In this document: piece by piece, positions 57,312-64,000 of the stretch
Numbering within the stretch: the first letter of the stretch is position 1
How the letters are laid out: each line of letters starts with the position of its first letter
Assembly: GCA_036490715.1 (NCBI GenBank)
Contig: DASXDL010000010.1
Location: forward strand, 1-64,000
Length of the DNA: 64,000 bases
From: FEN-1191 sp036490715
GTDB taxonomy: Bacteria; Pseudomonadota; Gammaproteobacteria; Steroidobacterales; Steroidobacteraceae
Reading direction: 5' to 3'
Made by a program: the position numbers and the translations under genes
Notes under the pieces: model-generated
Told to the model about the DNA's origin: nothing
The model's database searches: none
The model's input: only the letters and a program-made list of their open reading frames with translations

Positions 57312-58991
57312 ATGAGCGAAAGTTTCAGCGAACTGTTCGAACAAAGCCTGGCCAATCAACGCATCCGGCCGGGCATGATCCTGACCGGCCTGGTGATCGA
57401 GGTCGGACCCGACGTGGTGATCGTCAACGTCGGTCTGAAATCCGAAGCGGTCATTCCGCTGGAGCAATTCAAGAACGAGCGCGGCGAGATCGAGGTCAAG
57501 GCCGGCGATCAGGTCGAAGTGGCGCTCGATTCGGTCGAGGACGGCACCGGCGAGACGCGCCTGTCGCGTGAGAAGGCCAAGCGCGCGCGCACCTGGACCC
57601 GCCTGGAAGAAGCATTCAACAACGCCGAGATCGTCACCGGCGTGATTTCCGGCCGGGTCAAGGGCGGCTTCACGGTCGAGATCGATCACGTGCGCGCGTT
57701 CCTGCCCGGCTCGCTGGTGGATGTGCGCCCGGTGCGCGACACCGGTTACCTGGAAGGCAAGCCGCTCGAATTCAAAGTCATCAAGCTCGATCAGAAGCGC
57801 AACAACGTGGTGGTATCGCGGCGCGCGGTGGTCGAGCAGGAATTCTCGGCCGAACGCAGCGCGCTGATGGACAACCTGCAGGAAGGCGCGGTGGTGCGCG
57901 GCACGGTCAAGAATCTGACCGACTATGGCGCGTTCGTGGACCTGGGCGGCATCGACGGCCTGCTGCACATTACCGACATGGCGTGGAAGCGCGTCAAGCA
58001 CCCGTCCGAAGTGGTCAAGGTCGGCGACGAGATCGACGTGCGCATCCTGAAGTTTGACCGCGAACGCTCACGCGTATCGCTGGGCCTAAAGCAGCTCGGC
58101 GCCGATCCGTGGGAGAACATTGCACGGCGCTATCCGCCCAATACCCGCGTGTTCGGCAAGGTCACCAACATCGCCGACTATGGCGCGTTCGTCGAGATCG
58201 AGGACGGCGTCGAAGGTCTGGTGCACGTCTCGGAGATGGACTGGACCAACAAGAACGTCAATCCGGCCAAGGTGGTGCACACCGGCCAGGAAGTCGAGGT
58301 CATGGTGCTGGACGTCGACGAGGAGCGGCGCCGCATCTCGCTGGGACTGAAGCAGTGCAAGGCCAATCCGTGGAAGGAATTCGCCGAGAACCACAATCGC
58401 GGCGATAAGGTATCGGGCCAGATCAAGTCGATCACCGACTTTGGCATCTTTATCGGCCTGCCCGGCAACATCGACGGCCTGGTGCACCTGTCGGACATCT
58501 CCTGGGATCAGCCCGGCGAGGAAGCGGTGCGCAATTACCAGAAGGCGCAGCAGGTCGAGGCCATGGTGCTGTCGATCGATCCGGAGCGCGAGCGCATTTC
58601 GCTCGGCATCAAGCAGCTGGCCAAGGATCCGTTCTCGGCCTTCATCGCCGAGAACCCCAAGGGCAGTATCGTCAAGGGCACGGTCAAGGAAGTCGATCCG
58701 CGCGGTGCGGTGATCGACCTCGGTAACAGCATCGAGGGGCAGCTGCGCGCCGCCGAACTCGGACGCGACCGGGTCGAGGATGCGCGCGCAGTGCTCAAGG
58801 TCGGCGATGAGGTGGAAGCCAAGTTCATCGGCGTGGATCGCAAGACACGCACCATCTCGCTGTCGATCAAGGCCAAGGAAGTGCACGAAGAGGCCGAGGC
58901 AGTGCAAAGCTATCGTTCCGAGGTACCGACCTCGGGGACCAGCCTGGGCGACTTGCTGAAGGAGCAGATCGGCGGCCCGGAGCGAGACTGA
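57312..58991 (+). CDS. rpsA: 30S ribosomal protein S1
   Basis: 559 residues with six S1 repeats, for example GTVKNLTDYGAFVDLGGIDGLLHITDM, GKVTNIADYGAFVEIEDGVEGLVHVSEM and GQIKSITDFGIFIGLPGNIDGLVHLSDI cores. Binds mRNA leaders at the 30S platform. N-terminus MSESFSELFEQSLANQ is typical. A 112-base leader after cmk could host autoregulation by S1; GAGAGAG lies before the ATG. Confidence 0.97.
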   Translation: MSESFSELFEQSLANQRIRPGMILTGLVIEVGPDVVIVNVGLKSEAVIPLEQFKNERGEIEVKAGDQVEVALDSVEDGTGETRLSREKAKRARTWTRLEEAFNNAEIVTGVISGRVKGGFTVEIDHVRAFLPGSLVDVRPVRDTGYLEGKPLEFKVIKLDQKRNNVVVSRRAVVEQEFSAERSALMDNLQEGAVVRGTVKNLTDYGAFVDLGGIDGLLHITDMAWKRVKHPSEVVKVGDEIDVRILKFDRERSRVSLGLKQLGADPWENIARRYPPNTRVFGKVTNIADYGAFVEIEDGVEGLVHVSEMDWTNKNVNPAKVVHTGQEVEVMVLDVDEERRRISLGLKQCKANPWKEFAENHNRGDKVSGQIKSITDFGIFIGLPGNIDGLVHLSDISWDQPGEEAVRNYQKAQQVEAMVLSIDPERERISLGIKQLAKDPFSAFIAENPKGSIVKGTVKEVDPRGAVIDLGNSIEGQLRAAELGRDRVEDARAVLKVGDEVEAKFIGVDRKTRTISLSIKAKEVHEEAEAVQSYRSEVPTSGTSLGDLLKEQIGGPERD

Positions 58992-59022
58992 CTGGCGAAT
59001 TAAATAAGAATCTGGAAGCGCC

Positions 59023-59325
59023 ATGACGAAGTCGGAACTGATCGAGATCATTACGGCAAAGCAGAAACACCTGCCCGCCAAGGACGTCGAGCTGGCCCTG
59101 AAGCAGATGCTCGAAATCATGAGCGACTCGCTGGCACAGGGCGATCGAATCGAGATCCGCGGCTTCGGCAGCTTCTCGCTGCACTTTCGGCCACCGCGCC
59201 AAGGCCGTAACCCCAAGACCGGCGAGGCGGTGGCCCTGGCCGGCAAATACGTGCCGCACTTCAAGCCCGGCAAGGACCTGCGCGAGCGCGTCAACAGCGG
59301 CGCGGACCGGCCGATCCGCGACTGA
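59023..59325 (+). CDS. ihfB: Integration host factor, beta subunit
   Basis: 100 residues. DNA-bending HU/IHF fold: MTKSELIEIITAKQKHLPAKDVE, RIEIRGFGSFSLHFRPPRQGRNPKTGE and the intercalating-proline arm. C-terminus FKPGKDLRERVN is typical of IhfB. GGAAG precedes the ATG. A 6-bp CCTGCA/TGCAGG hairpin follows the stop but has no T-run. Confidence 0.97.
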   Translation: MTKSELIEIITAKQKHLPAKDVELALKQMLEIMSDSLAQGDRIEIRGFGSFSLHFRPPRQGRNPKTGEAVALAGKYVPHFKPGKDLRERVNSGADRPIRD

Positions 59326-59450
59326 GCGCCGCCCTGCATTTTTGCAGGCCCGGTCTGATAGCCGGAATGGGGACTTGTTCCATCGCCAGGCCTTGCGCGC
59401 TCGACTAACATCTGGCCGATCAGAACTCTTAAGGCGCGAGGTTTGAGGGC

Positions 59451-60338
59451 ATGGCAGGGACGGAAGTTCGCACGGCGGTATTCCCGGTAGCCGGGCGTGG
59501 CACGCGCTTTCTGCCGGCCACCAAGGCCAGTCCGAAAGAGATGCTGCCGATCGTCGATAAGCCGCTGATCCAGTACGCGGTCGACGAGGCTTTGGCCGCC
59601 GGCGCCCGCCGCCTGGTGTTCATCACCGGTTCCTCCAAGCGCGCCATCGAGGATCATTTCGATACCGACGAGGCGCTGGAGAAGCTGCTCGATTCCCAGG
59701 GTAAGCACGATCTGGCCGAGCTGGTGCGTAATGTGCTGCCGAGCTACGCCTCGTGCATCTACATCCGCCAACCGGCGCCGCTGGGCTTAGGACATGCGGT
59801 GCTGTGCGCGCGCCCGGCGGTGGGCGATGAGCCATTCTTCGTGCATCTGGCCGACGATCTGATCGACGCCGAAGTGCCGTGCCTGAAGCAGATGGCCCAG
59901 GCCTTTGATGGCATCGGCGGCAGCGTGCTCGGGGTCGAGGAAATCCCGAAAAAGGACACCGACAAATACGGCATCGTCGAGGTGGAACCGGGCGATGGGA
60001 CCACCAGCCGCATCAAGAGCATCGTCGAGAAGCCCAAGCCGGCGGTGGCGCCCTCGACCCTGGCGGTGGTGGGCCGCTACCTGCTGTCGCCGAAGATTTT
60101 CGACGAACTGGAACGCGTCGGTCAGGGCGCCGGCGGCGAGATCCAGCTCACCGACGGCATCGCCCGGCTGCTGCAACGCGACCCGGTGTACGCGCACCGC
60201 TTTACCGGCCGGCGCTTCGACTGCGGCAGCAAGCTTGGGTATCTGAAGGCCACGGTCGAGCTGTCGCTGGCGCATCCGGTGCTGGGGCGCGACTTCCACG
60301 ACTACCTCAAACATCTATCCGCCAAGCTCGACGAGTGA
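59451..60338 (+). CDS. galU: UTP--glucose-1-phosphate uridylyltransferase
   Basis: 295 residues. Nucleotide-binding PVAGRGTRFLPATKASPKEMLPIVDKP; QPAPLGLGHAVLCA, the VHLADDLID metal site, and VEKPKPAVAPSTLAVVGRYLL. Makes UDP-glucose for exopolysaccharide, LPS and osmolyte synthesis. No clear operon partner; 125 bases separate it from ihfB and 145 from motA. Confidence 0.96.
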   Translation: MAGTEVRTAVFPVAGRGTRFLPATKASPKEMLPIVDKPLIQYAVDEALAAGARRLVFITGSSKRAIEDHFDTDEALEKLLDSQGKHDLAELVRNVLPSYASCIYIRQPAPLGLGHAVLCARPAVGDEPFFVHLADDLIDAEVPCLKQMAQAFDGIGGSVLGVEEIPKKDTDKYGIVEVEPGDGTTSRIKSIVEKPKPAVAPSTLAVVGRYLLSPKIFDELERVGQGAGGEIQLTDGIARLLQRDPVYAHRFTGRRFDCGSKLGYLKATVELSLAHPVLGRDFHDYLKHLSAKLDE

Positions 60339-60413
60339 ACTGAGTCACAGTTTGAGCGCCGGCGGATCAGGATTAACTGCCGCCGCATCAATCACATAGC
60401 GTTCAGGTCGGCT

Positions 60414-60440
60414 TCAAGAAAGCGCTCGCACGGCCGATAA
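60414..60440 (+). promoter_or_regulatory. Sigma-28 (FliA) flagellar promoter for motA-motB
   Basis: TCAAGAAA (60414-60421), 11-base spacer, GCCGATAA (60433-60440). The -10 is a perfect match to the sigma-28 consensus and the -35 and spacing are close to it. 43 bases before the motA ATG. Confidence 0.85.
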
Positions 60441-60483
60441 CCAATCCGGGATCGCCCAAAGGCTACCGGTAGTTGCATCGCGC

Positions 60484-61371
60484 ATGTTCTCGCTCATCGG
60501 CTCGGCCGTCGTGTTGTTGTGCGTTTGCGGCAGCTTTCTGATGGAAGGCGGCAGCCTGCTGCTGCTGTGGCACCCGAGCGAAATCATCATCATCGTCGGC
60601 TCCGCCTTCGGCGCATTCGTCACCAGCAATCCGATCAAGGTGGTGAAGGGCTCGTTCGGGGCGGCGCTCGGCCTGGTCAAGGGCCCGCGCTACAAGCGCG
60701 AGGATTACGTCGACCTGCTCAAGCTGCTGTACGACATCCTGGTCAAGATCCGTAAGTCCGGCATGCTCGCGATCGAAGCGGACATCGAAGCGCCCGAGAA
60801 GAGCAAGATGTTCACCGACTATCCGCGCATCCTCGCCGATCACCACATGGTCGAGTTCATCACCGACTGCCTGCGCCTGATCATCGGCGGCAACCTTGAT
60901 CCGCACGAGCTCGAGAGCCTGCTCGAATACGAGCTCGAGACCCATCACCAGGAAGCGGCCGAGCCGGCGCACGCGGTGCAGCGCGTGGCCGATGCGCTGC
61001 CCGGCTTTGGCATCGTGGCGGCGGTGCTCGGTATCGTCAACACCATGGCGGCGATCGATGGTGCCGACACCGGCACGATTGGCCGCAAGGTCGGCGCGGC
61101 ACTGGTCGGAACCTTCCTCGGTATTCTGATCGCCTACGGTTTCATCGGTCCGATCGCGGCCGCGATCGAGCATCGGGTGCATGAGGAGGGCAAGGCGTTC
61201 GAGGTGGTGAAGATGGCGCTGGTCGCCAGCGTGCGCGGCTACGCGCCGCCGGTGGCGGTCGAATTCGCGCGCAAGCTGCTGTGGTCGGATGTACGGCCGA
61301 GCTTCGCCGACCTGGAGAATCACCTCAAGGGCAGGAAGAAGGAGCCGCAGAAAGAGGGCGCGCCGGCATGA
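60484..61371 (+). CDS. motA: Flagellar motor stator protein MotA
   Basis: 295 residues, four membrane segments (first pair near 5-50, second pair about 170-225). Conserved HAVQRVADALPGFGIVAAVLGIVNTM with the essential proline, and GTFLGILIAYGFIGPIAAAIE. The large cytoplasmic loop carries the charged residues that touch FliG. With MotB it conducts ions to turn the flagellum; length and motifs match the proton type. ATGA overlap with motB; transcribed from a sigma-28 promoter. Confidence 0.95.
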   Translation: MFSLIGSAVVLLCVCGSFLMEGGSLLLLWHPSEIIIIVGSAFGAFVTSNPIKVVKGSFGAALGLVKGPRYKREDYVDLLKLLYDILVKIRKSGMLAIEADIEAPEKSKMFTDYPRILADHHMVEFITDCLRLIIGGNLDPHELESLLEYELETHHQEAAEPAHAVQRVADALPGFGIVAAVLGIVNTMAAIDGADTGTIGRKVGAALVGTFLGILIAYGFIGPIAAAIEHRVHEEGKAFEVVKMALVASVRGYAPPVAVEFARKLLWSDVRPSFADLENHLKGRKKEPQKEGAPA

Positions 61372-62444
61372 ACGCGCCATCGGGCGAGCGCCCGATCCTG
61401 ATCGTCAAACGGGTCAAGAAGGCCCAGGCTGCGCATCATGGCGGCGCCTGGAAAGTTGCCTATGCCGACTTCGTCACCGCAATGATGGCGTTCTTCATGG
61501 TGATGTGGCTGATCGCGGCGGTCTCCAAGGAGCAGCGCGCGGCCATCTTCGACTATTTCAAGAATCCGAGCATGACGCAGGGCAAGTCGCCGCGCGCCTC
61601 GCAGAGCCAGATCGGACCCGGCGGGGCCAGCACCAGCGTCATCAACCTGCACGGTGGACTGGATGCGCGCAAGTCCTCGAGCCCGATTTCCACCGGCCTT
61701 GGCACGCCGCGCGACACCCCTAACTCCGAAGACAAGTCGGCGCCGGACGTGGAGACCGCCAAGAAGATCGCCGAGCAAGCCGACCGCAAGAAGCTCGAGT
61801 CGCTGCTGGCGCAGTTGCGCGAGGCGATCGATCACAGCCAGGCGCTCAGGCCGTTCAAAGATCAGCTGCTGCTGGACATCACCCCCGAGGGTCTGCGCAT
61901 CCAGATCGTGGACTCGCAGAATCGGCCGATGTTCGATCTGGGCAGCGCCAAGCTCAAGGACTACACCGGCACCATCCTGCACGAGCTTGCGCCGTACCTG
62001 AATTCCGTGCCCAACCGCATCAGCCTGTCCGGTCACACCGATACCACGGCCTATCTGGCCGGCGCCGGCTATACCAACTGGGACTTGTCGGCCGATCGCG
62101 CCAATGCGGCGCGCCGCGCCCTGGAGGGCGGCGGCCTGCAGAGCGACAAGGTGTCGCGCGTGGTCGGGCTGTCCTCCTCGGTGCTGTTCGACAAGGATAA
62201 TTCGCGCAATCCGATCAACCGGCGCATCAGCATCATCGTGATGACCAAGGAAGCCGACGAGAGCGCGCTCAAGACCGACGCGCCGACCAGCGCCAGTGCT
62301 GCGCCCGCGGCCGATGCGCCGGCAGGGGCAATCGCGCCATCCGCAGCCGATGCCGCCACCAGCGCGGCGGCCACCGCAGCGCCGACGCCGATCATCAGCG
62401 GCGCGGCAGCCGGCAGCGACAGTCCCGCGCCGACGGCGAAGTAA
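61368..62444 (+). CDS. motB: Flagellar motor stator protein MotB
   Basis: 358 residues from ATG 61368, overlapping motA by 4 bases; a longer frame to 61281 lies within motA. One transmembrane helix, AYADFVTAMMAFFMVMWLIAAV, holds the ion-carrying Asp34. Then a plug/linker rich in Ser/Gly and an OmpA-like peptidoglycan-binding domain (about 190-305: RISLSGHTDT, WDLSADRANAARRAL, NRRISIIVM). An Ala/Pro-rich tail of about 50 residues ends the protein, longer than in E. coli. Confidence 0.95.
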   Translation: MNAPSGERPILIVKRVKKAQAAHHGGAWKVAYADFVTAMMAFFMVMWLIAAVSKEQRAAIFDYFKNPSMTQGKSPRASQSQIGPGGASTSVINLHGGLDARKSSSPISTGLGTPRDTPNSEDKSAPDVETAKKIAEQADRKKLESLLAQLREAIDHSQALRPFKDQLLLDITPEGLRIQIVDSQNRPMFDLGSAKLKDYTGTILHELAPYLNSVPNRISLSGHTDTTAYLAGAGYTNWDLSADRANAARRALEGGGLQSDKVSRVVGLSSSVLFDKDNSRNPINRRISIIVMTKEADESALKTDAPTSASAAPAADAPAGAIAPSAADAATSAAATAAPTPIISGAAAGSDSPAPTAK

Positions 62445-62528
62445 CTTCGGACCTCGCCCGCGGCGCTGCCGCGACGGCTGGGCGGCGCATGCTACCCTTG
62501 CCCGCGGATCGATTGAGCCGGAGGAGTC

Positions 62529-63911
62529 ATGCCGCGAGAAGGCTCGGTGCTGGGCACCATCGGCAATACGCCGCTGCTGGAACTGCACAACCTCGACACC
62601 GGCTGCTGCCGCCTGTTCGTCAAGCTCGAGAACCAGAATCCGACCGGCTCCATCAAGGATCGGATCGGCCTGTCGATGATCGAGGCGGCCGAACGCGACG
62701 GGCACCTGCGGCCCGGCACCGACCCGCCCGACACTATTATTGAGGCGACCGCCGGCAACACCGGCCTGGGGCTGGCGCTGGTGGCCTCGCAGAAGGGTTA
62801 CCGCCTGCTGCTGGTGATTCCGGACAAGATGTCGCAGGAGAAGATCCTGCACCTGCGGGCACTCGGGGCGCAGATTCATCTGACCCGCAGCGACGTCGCC
62901 AAGGGGCATCCGGAGTACTACCAGGACCTGGCGCAGCGCCTGGCACGCGAGACCCCCAACAGTTTCTACGTCAATCAGTTCGCCAATCCGGCCAATCCGC
63001 TGGCGCACGAGGCCACCACCGGGCCGGAGATCTGGGCGCAGACTGGCCACATGCTGGACGCGGTGGTGGTCGGCGTCGGCAGCGGCGGCACGCTCACCGG
63101 ACTGTCACGTTACTTCGAGCGCGTCGCGCCGCACGTGGAGATGGTGCTGGCCGATCCCAAGGGCTCGGTGCTGCACGATCTGGTCACCACCGGCAAGATC
63201 CAGCAACCGGCGGGCTCGTGGCTGGTCGAAGGTATCGGCGAGGACTTCGTGCCGCCGGTCTGCGACCTGTCGCGCGTCAGGCGCGCCTACCAGATCGCCG
63301 ACGCCGATAGCTTTTACACCGCACGCCTGCTGCTGGCGAAAGAGGGCATTTTGGGTGGCTCGAGCAGCGGCACTTTGATGGCGGCGGCGCTGCGTTACTG
63401 CCGCGAGCAGAGCGCGCCGCGACGGGTGGTGACGCTGGTGCCTGACAGCGGCAATAAATACCTCGGTAAGATGTACAACGATTTCTGGATGTTCGAACAG
63501 GGACTGCTGGAGCGCCCCAGGCACGGCAACCTGGTCGACCTGATCGTGCGGCGCTACCAGGAGGGCGGCGCAGTGACGTTGCGGCCGCAGGACACGCTGC
63601 TGCAGGCCTACCGCCGCATGCGGCTGTTCGACGTGTCGCAGATTCCGGTGATGGAGGGCGAACGGGTCATCGGCATCGTCGATGAGTCCGATCTGGTGAT
63701 GCATCTGCACACCGACGCGAAGCGCTTTCAGGATCCGGTCTCGACCGCGATGGTGACCAGCCTGGAAACCATCGCGCACGATGCGCCGATCAGCGCTCTG
63801 CTGCCGGTGTTCCATCGCGATCATGTGGCCATTGTGGCGGATCATGGCCACTTCGTCGGTGTCATCACCCGCATCGACCTGCTCAACTATCTGCGCAAGC
63901 AGCTGGCCTAG
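62529..63911 (+). CDS. Cystathionine beta-synthase (pyridoxal-phosphate lyase with CBS pair)
   Basis: 460 residues. PLP lysine Lys43 in NPTGSIKDRIGLS, phosphate-binding loop GSGGTLTG, EATAGNTGLGLALVASQKGY, and GGSSSGTLMAAAL. Residues about 335-460 hold two CBS domains (TLRPQDTLLQAYRRMRLFDV and SLETIAHDAPISALLPVF). Condenses serine with homocysteine to cystathionine; an O-acetylserine or O-succinylserine sulfhydrylase role is possible. GGAGGAG precedes ATG 62529. Followed at 26 bases by a cystathionine gamma-enzyme gene, forming a reverse-transsulfuration pair. Confidence 0.92.
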   Translation: MPREGSVLGTIGNTPLLELHNLDTGCCRLFVKLENQNPTGSIKDRIGLSMIEAAERDGHLRPGTDPPDTIIEATAGNTGLGLALVASQKGYRLLLVIPDKMSQEKILHLRALGAQIHLTRSDVAKGHPEYYQDLAQRLARETPNSFYVNQFANPANPLAHEATTGPEIWAQTGHMLDAVVVGVGSGGTLTGLSRYFERVAPHVEMVLADPKGSVLHDLVTTGKIQQPAGSWLVEGIGEDFVPPVCDLSRVRRAYQIADADSFYTARLLLAKEGILGGSSSGTLMAAALRYCREQSAPRRVVTLVPDSGNKYLGKMYNDFWMFEQGLLERPRHGNLVDLIVRRYQEGGAVTLRPQDTLLQAYRRMRLFDVSQIPVMEGERVIGIVDESDLVMHLHTDAKRFQDPVSTAMVTSLETIAHDAPISALLPVFHRDHVAIVADHGHFVGVITRIDLLNYLRKQLA

Positions 63912-63936
63912 TGCGCGGTTCAATATAGTAGGCATC

Positions 63937-64000
63937 ATGAGCAAGCAACCGACCGCAGGTCCGTCCGACACGGCTTTTGCCACCCGCGTGATCCATGGCG
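63937..64000 (+). CDS. Cystathionine gamma-synthase/lyase, 5' end only
   Basis: 21 codons are visible, reading MSKQPTAGPSDTAFATRVIHG; the FATRVIHG string is the usual opening of Cys/Met-metabolism PLP enzymes. It follows the beta-synthase gene closely, so cystathionine gamma-lyase (second step of reverse transsulfuration) is the likeliest identity. Cannot be separated from a synthase on this fragment. Confidence 0.75.
   Translation, partial: MSKQPTAGPSDTAFATRVIHG

Noticed and set aside
59338..59354. CCTGCA-TTTT-TGCAGG hairpin after ihfB as a terminator
   Set aside because: Stem is perfect but no T-run follows; could be an mRNA-end stabiliser, not reported as a terminator.
60338..60353. AACTG/CAGTT hairpin at the galU stop as a terminator
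   Set aside because: Five-pair AT-containing stem followed by only three T residues; too weak.
1..64000. Mobile elements, CRISPR arrays, prophage or genomic island
   Set aside because: No transposase, integrase, direct-repeat array or composition break was seen; all regions look like vertically inherited core genes.

Overview
This 64-kb window is a dense, high-GC stretch of bacterial core chromosome. Gene order and gene structure point to a flagellated gammaproteobacterium near the Xanthomonadales/Nevskiales (for example a Steroidobacter- or Xanthomonas-like lineage). The signs are the fused aspartokinase/diaminopimelate decarboxylase, a histidine operon headed by a TrpR-like YerC regulator, a DksA with a long basic N-terminal tail and almost no zinc cysteines, the blocks rimP-nusA-infB-rbfA-truB-rpsO-pnp, smc-zipA-ligA, scpA-scpB-rluB and serC-serA-pheA-hisC-aroA-cmk-rpsA-ihfB, and a SAM-I riboswitch in front of metX-metB. 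The species cannot be fixed from sequence reading alone. I see no insertion sequence, prophage, CRISPR array, tRNA or rRNA.

Layout. 1-4491 (minus): a signalling operon of a three-PAS histidine kinase, a receiver-HDOD protein and a receiver-GGDEF-EAL protein that runs off the left edge. 4648-8703 (plus): an L,D-transpeptidase, a small acidic protein, and lysAC. 8700-16113 (minus): the complete histidine operon yerC-hisG-hisD-hisC-hisB-hisH-hisA-hisF-hisIE. 16114-16479 is the only gap over 300 bases; it holds the his promoter and operator, the metX promoter and a SAM-I riboswitch. 16480-18672: metX-metB. 18793-21283: a secreted protein of unknown function, a lipoprotein-like cardiolipin synthase and a lone receiver. 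21452-29809: translation and RNA-decay genes. 29827-31779 (minus): phaR, dksA, queF. 31841-38277: smc, zipA, ligA. 38297-39978 (minus): ppiC-type isomerase, bolA, yciB. 40023-44440: yciO, trpS, scpA, scpB and a degenerate rluB. 44403-47813 (minus): yciK, rmuC, mupP, ubiG. 47937-59325: gyrA, then serine and aromatic amino acid synthesis leading into cmk-rpsA-ihfB. 59451-64000: galU, motA-motB behind a sigma-28 promoter, cystathionine beta-synthase and the start of a cystathionine gamma-synthase/lyase.

The metabolic genes fit together. lysAC and hisG-IE make lysine and histidine. metX-metB make methionine by the forward route, while the beta-synthase and gamma-enzyme at the right edge could run the reverse route to cysteine. 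serC and serA make serine. pheA, a second hisC and aroA serve aromatic amino acids, but tyrA is absent from its usual place.

The most notable observations are: hisF appears to start at ATT, because the next start codon would remove the catalytic Asp11; an RluB-family protein has lost its catalytic aspartate; the HDOD receiver has no phospho-acceptor and its partner has a degenerate GGDEF; two convergent gene pairs share a palindromic CTAG as both stop codons; and GyrA carries Val at position 83.
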